Position numbers and translations under genes: made by a program. The notes beneath the pieces are model-generated. The model saw nothing but the letters and a program-made list of their open reading frames with translations, did no database searches and had not been told where the DNA came from. This document shows positions 62,417-64,000 of a stretch of 64,000 nt of DNA, in pieces (the first letter of the stretch is position 1; every line of letters starts with the position of its first letter). The DNA comes from Glycomyces artemisiae (GTDB lineage Bacteria > Actinomycetota > Actinomycetes > Mycobacteriales > Micromonosporaceae): the NCBI RefSeq assembly GCF_003002955.1, contig NZ_PVTJ01000002.1, forward strand, positions 310,001 to 374,000, read 5' to 3'.

Positions 62417-63244
62417 ATGATCCAACTGGCCCGGCTCCCGAAGCTCGTCGCGACGGACCTCGACGGGACGGTCGTCCGCTCGGACGAGTCCGTCTCCCCC
62501 AGAACGATGTCGGCGCTCAAGCGGCTCGCCGCCTCCGGGGTGATCCTGGTGGGCGCCACCGGCCGCGGCCCGCGGCTGCTCGACATGTGCCGCAACGACG
62601 TCCCCTCGGCGGACTTCCTGGTCCTCGGCCAGGGCGCGTTCGTGTACGAGTGCCGCTACGACGACACGGTCGTGCAGCTCGCCGACCGGTCCGTGGACGG
62701 CGAGGTCCTGCACGAGGCGTTGCGGCTCATCGAAGCCGAGGTCGGCCCGGTGCGCGCGCTCGCCGAGCCCGCCGACCCGGACCGGCCGCTCACCGGCGAC
62801 GAGATGCCCGACTGGCCGTGGCCCGCGGTGCGCTTGGAGACCGCGCCCCGCGACGTCGCATTCACCGGCCCGATGGTCAAGGGCTACTTCGTGTCCGACA
62901 ACTACTCGGGCCCCGAGCTGCTCGTCGCCGCGCAGGACGTCATCGACGAGAACCTGGTCACCGTCACCGAATCGGGCGTCGGGATGCTCGAAGTGTGCCC
63001 CGTGGGGGTGACGAAGGCCGCCGGGATCCAGGTCGTGCTCGACAAGTTCGGCATCGACTGGTCCGACGTGCTCGTCTTCGGCGACGCCACCAACGACCTG
63101 TCGATGATGCGCGCCGCCGGGCACTCGGTCGCGATGCCCAACGGGCACCCGTGGGTGCAGGCCGCGGCCAGCGAGATCGCCCCCGCGGGCAACAACGACG
63201 ACGGCGTCGCCCAGTACGTCGAGGCGCTCCTCGAACTGCCGTAG
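62417..63244 (+). CDS. HAD-IIB (Cof-type) hydrolase 2
   Basis: This 275-residue HAD phosphatase has motif I ATDLDGTVVR, motif II GATGR, GVTKAAGIQ and FGDATNDLSMM. GAGGAGG precedes the ATG at 62417. It is a tandem paralogue of the gene upstream and probably in the same transcript. The cap region (residues 90-190) differs most, so the two may have different substrates. Confidence 0.92.
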   Translation: MIQLARLPKLVATDLDGTVVRSDESVSPRTMSALKRLAASGVILVGATGRGPRLLDMCRNDVPSADFLVLGQGAFVYECRYDDTVVQLADRSVDGEVLHEALRLIEAEVGPVRALAEPADPDRPLTGDEMPDWPWPAVRLETAPRDVAFTGPMVKGYFVSDNYSGPELLVAAQDVIDENLVTVTESGVGMLEVCPVGVTKAAGIQVVLDKFGIDWSDVLVFGDATNDLSMMRAAGHSVAMPNGHPWVQAAASEIAPAGNNDDGVAQYVEALLELP

Positions 63245-63371
63245 GCCCGCCCGCGGCACTGTCGGATCAAGGACAGGCGGCGCAGATCCGTTGCGCCCCG
63301 GCGCGAACGGCCATAGGCTCCTCCCTGGTGGGATCACTGGCCGAGCACGTTCGCGCACAGGGAGACACCGC

Positions 63372-64000
63372 ATGCCCCCATCCGACGACCCGCCGCACGG
63401 GATGCCCTACCGCAGGGAGACCCGCTACGACCCGCCCGCGGCCCTTCTGGAGCTCCAGGACGAGCCGCTGCGGCGCATCAGGTACTACCCCGACGGCGCC
63501 GAAGGGTGGCTCGCCACCGGGCACGCCCTGTCGCGGCGGATCCTCGCCGACCCGCGGTTCTCCACCGCCGAGCGGTTCGTGCACTCGCCCACCGACCTCC
63601 CGCACGTGTTCGTGTCCATATCGGAGCAGGTGCCGCCCGGGTTCTTCCTGTTCTTCGACCCGCCCGAGCACACCCGCCTGCGCCGCAAGGTCACCGGCGT
63701 GTTCACCGTCAAGCGCATGAAGGACCTGGAGCCGCGCATCGCCGACATCGTCGACGGGTGCCTCGCCGCGCTCCGGGCCGCCGGGCCGGGCGCGGACCTG
63801 GTGCGCGAGTTCGCGCTCCCCGTCCCGTCCCTGGTGATCTGCGAGATGCTCGGCGTCCCCTACGCCGACCGGGACGCGTTCCAGCGCAACTCGACCGACA
63901 TGCTCGACCTCTCGCTGTCAGTGGAGGACCGCAACAAGGCCATGGCCGAGCTGTTCGGGTACCTCGTGCAGCTCGTGCCCGCCAAGCGCGCCGACCCCGG
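63372..64000 (+). CDS. Cytochrome P450, 3' end outside window
   Basis: The first 209 residues are seen, beginning MPPSDDPPHGMPYRRETRYDP. Helix C has DPPEHTRLRRKV, with the conserved HxRLR pattern, and helix F-like LVICEMLGVPYADRDAFQ follows. The I-helix and heme Cys lie beyond the window. GGGAG precedes the ATG at 63372. It looks like a soluble CYP105/CYP107-type bacterial P450. Its place after two HAD genes gives no hint of substrate. Confidence 0.92.
   Translation, partial: MPPSDDPPHGMPYRRETRYDPPAALLELQDEPLRRIRYYPDGAEGWLATGHALSRRILADPRFSTAERFVHSPTDLPHVFVSISEQVPPGFFLFFDPPEHTRLRRKVTGVFTVKRMKDLEPRIADIVDGCLAALRAAGPGADLVREFALPVPSLVICEMLGVPYADRDAFQRNSTDMLDLSLSVEDRNKAMAELFGYLVQLVPAKRADP

Noticed and set aside
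63372..64000. Edge of a secondary-metabolite gene cluster, suggested by the P450
   Set aside because: Only the start of one P450 is visible and its neighbours are generic HAD hydrolases, so there is no support for a cluster within the window.

Overview
The window is very GC-rich actinobacterial DNA (third codon positions almost all G or C, GTG and TTG starts common, long antisense shadow frames). A mycothiol-dependent-type enzyme, chaplin-like surface repeats, a mycobacterial-style mutT1-ppk pair and many TAnnnT boxes placed 6-7 nt before start codons all point to a filamentous or spore-forming actinomycete. A family such as Glycomycetaceae or Micromonosporaceae is possible, but I cannot prove it from the sequence. 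It is chromosomal housekeeping DNA mixed with catabolic and surface genes. I see no transposase, phage gene, CRISPR array or plasmid gene. Layout: 1-2.4 kb is the end of purF and purM (purines). 2.3-6.5 kb holds a PAP2 phosphatase, an SDR/TetR divergent pair around a palindrome, a mycothiol-type DinB enzyme and an EF-hand protein. 6.6-14.9 kb is the most coherent block: a five-gene, translationally coupled minus-strand operon encoding the non-phosphorylative L-fucose pathway (aldose dehydrogenase, L-fuconolactonase, L-fuconate dehydratase, 2-keto-3-deoxy-L-fuconate dehydrogenase, 2,4-diketo acid hydrolase). It diverges from a GntR regulator followed by lutABC. The expected products are pyruvate and L-lactate, and LutABC oxidises L-lactate, so the two arms form one route under two matching operators. 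No transporter or mutarotase is present. 14.9-21.7 kb holds two cell-envelope glycosyltransferases, dcd, a small mechanosensitive-channel-like protein, a TetR regulator with HMG-CoA lyase, and a secreted protein. 21.9-30.5 kb has two paralogous LuxR-type LAL regulators, each near an MFS-type gene, with an FMN reductase between; a 13-nt motif is shared by the control regions. 30.5-38.4 kb has a hydrolase/MerR pair, radA behind a RecA-independent DNA-damage-type promoter, an HAD phosphatase, LacI and ArsR regulators and two exported or membrane proteins of unknown role. 38.6-44.7 kb holds DedA, a small exported protein with a hairpin-rich upstream region, a four-repeat chaplin-like protein, and an SRPBCC gene coupled to an unusual Hsp70-ATPase/transmembrane/beta-propeller fusion. 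44.9-51.7 kb carries a GH3 glycosidase with a beta-trefoil-like insert, mutT1-ppk1 behind a PHO-box-like repeat, a small acidic protein, and tRNA-Glu and tRNA-Asp. 51.9-64 kb has pheA, a GPP34 protein, an ArsR-type regulator with an MFS exporter, the molybdate operon (regulator, modA, modB, modC), a zincin, serS, a DUF488 protein, two HAD hydrolases and the start of a cytochrome P450. A dispersed intergenic repeat occurs four times, near radA and on both sides of the zincin-serS pair; its spacing mimics the radA promoter.
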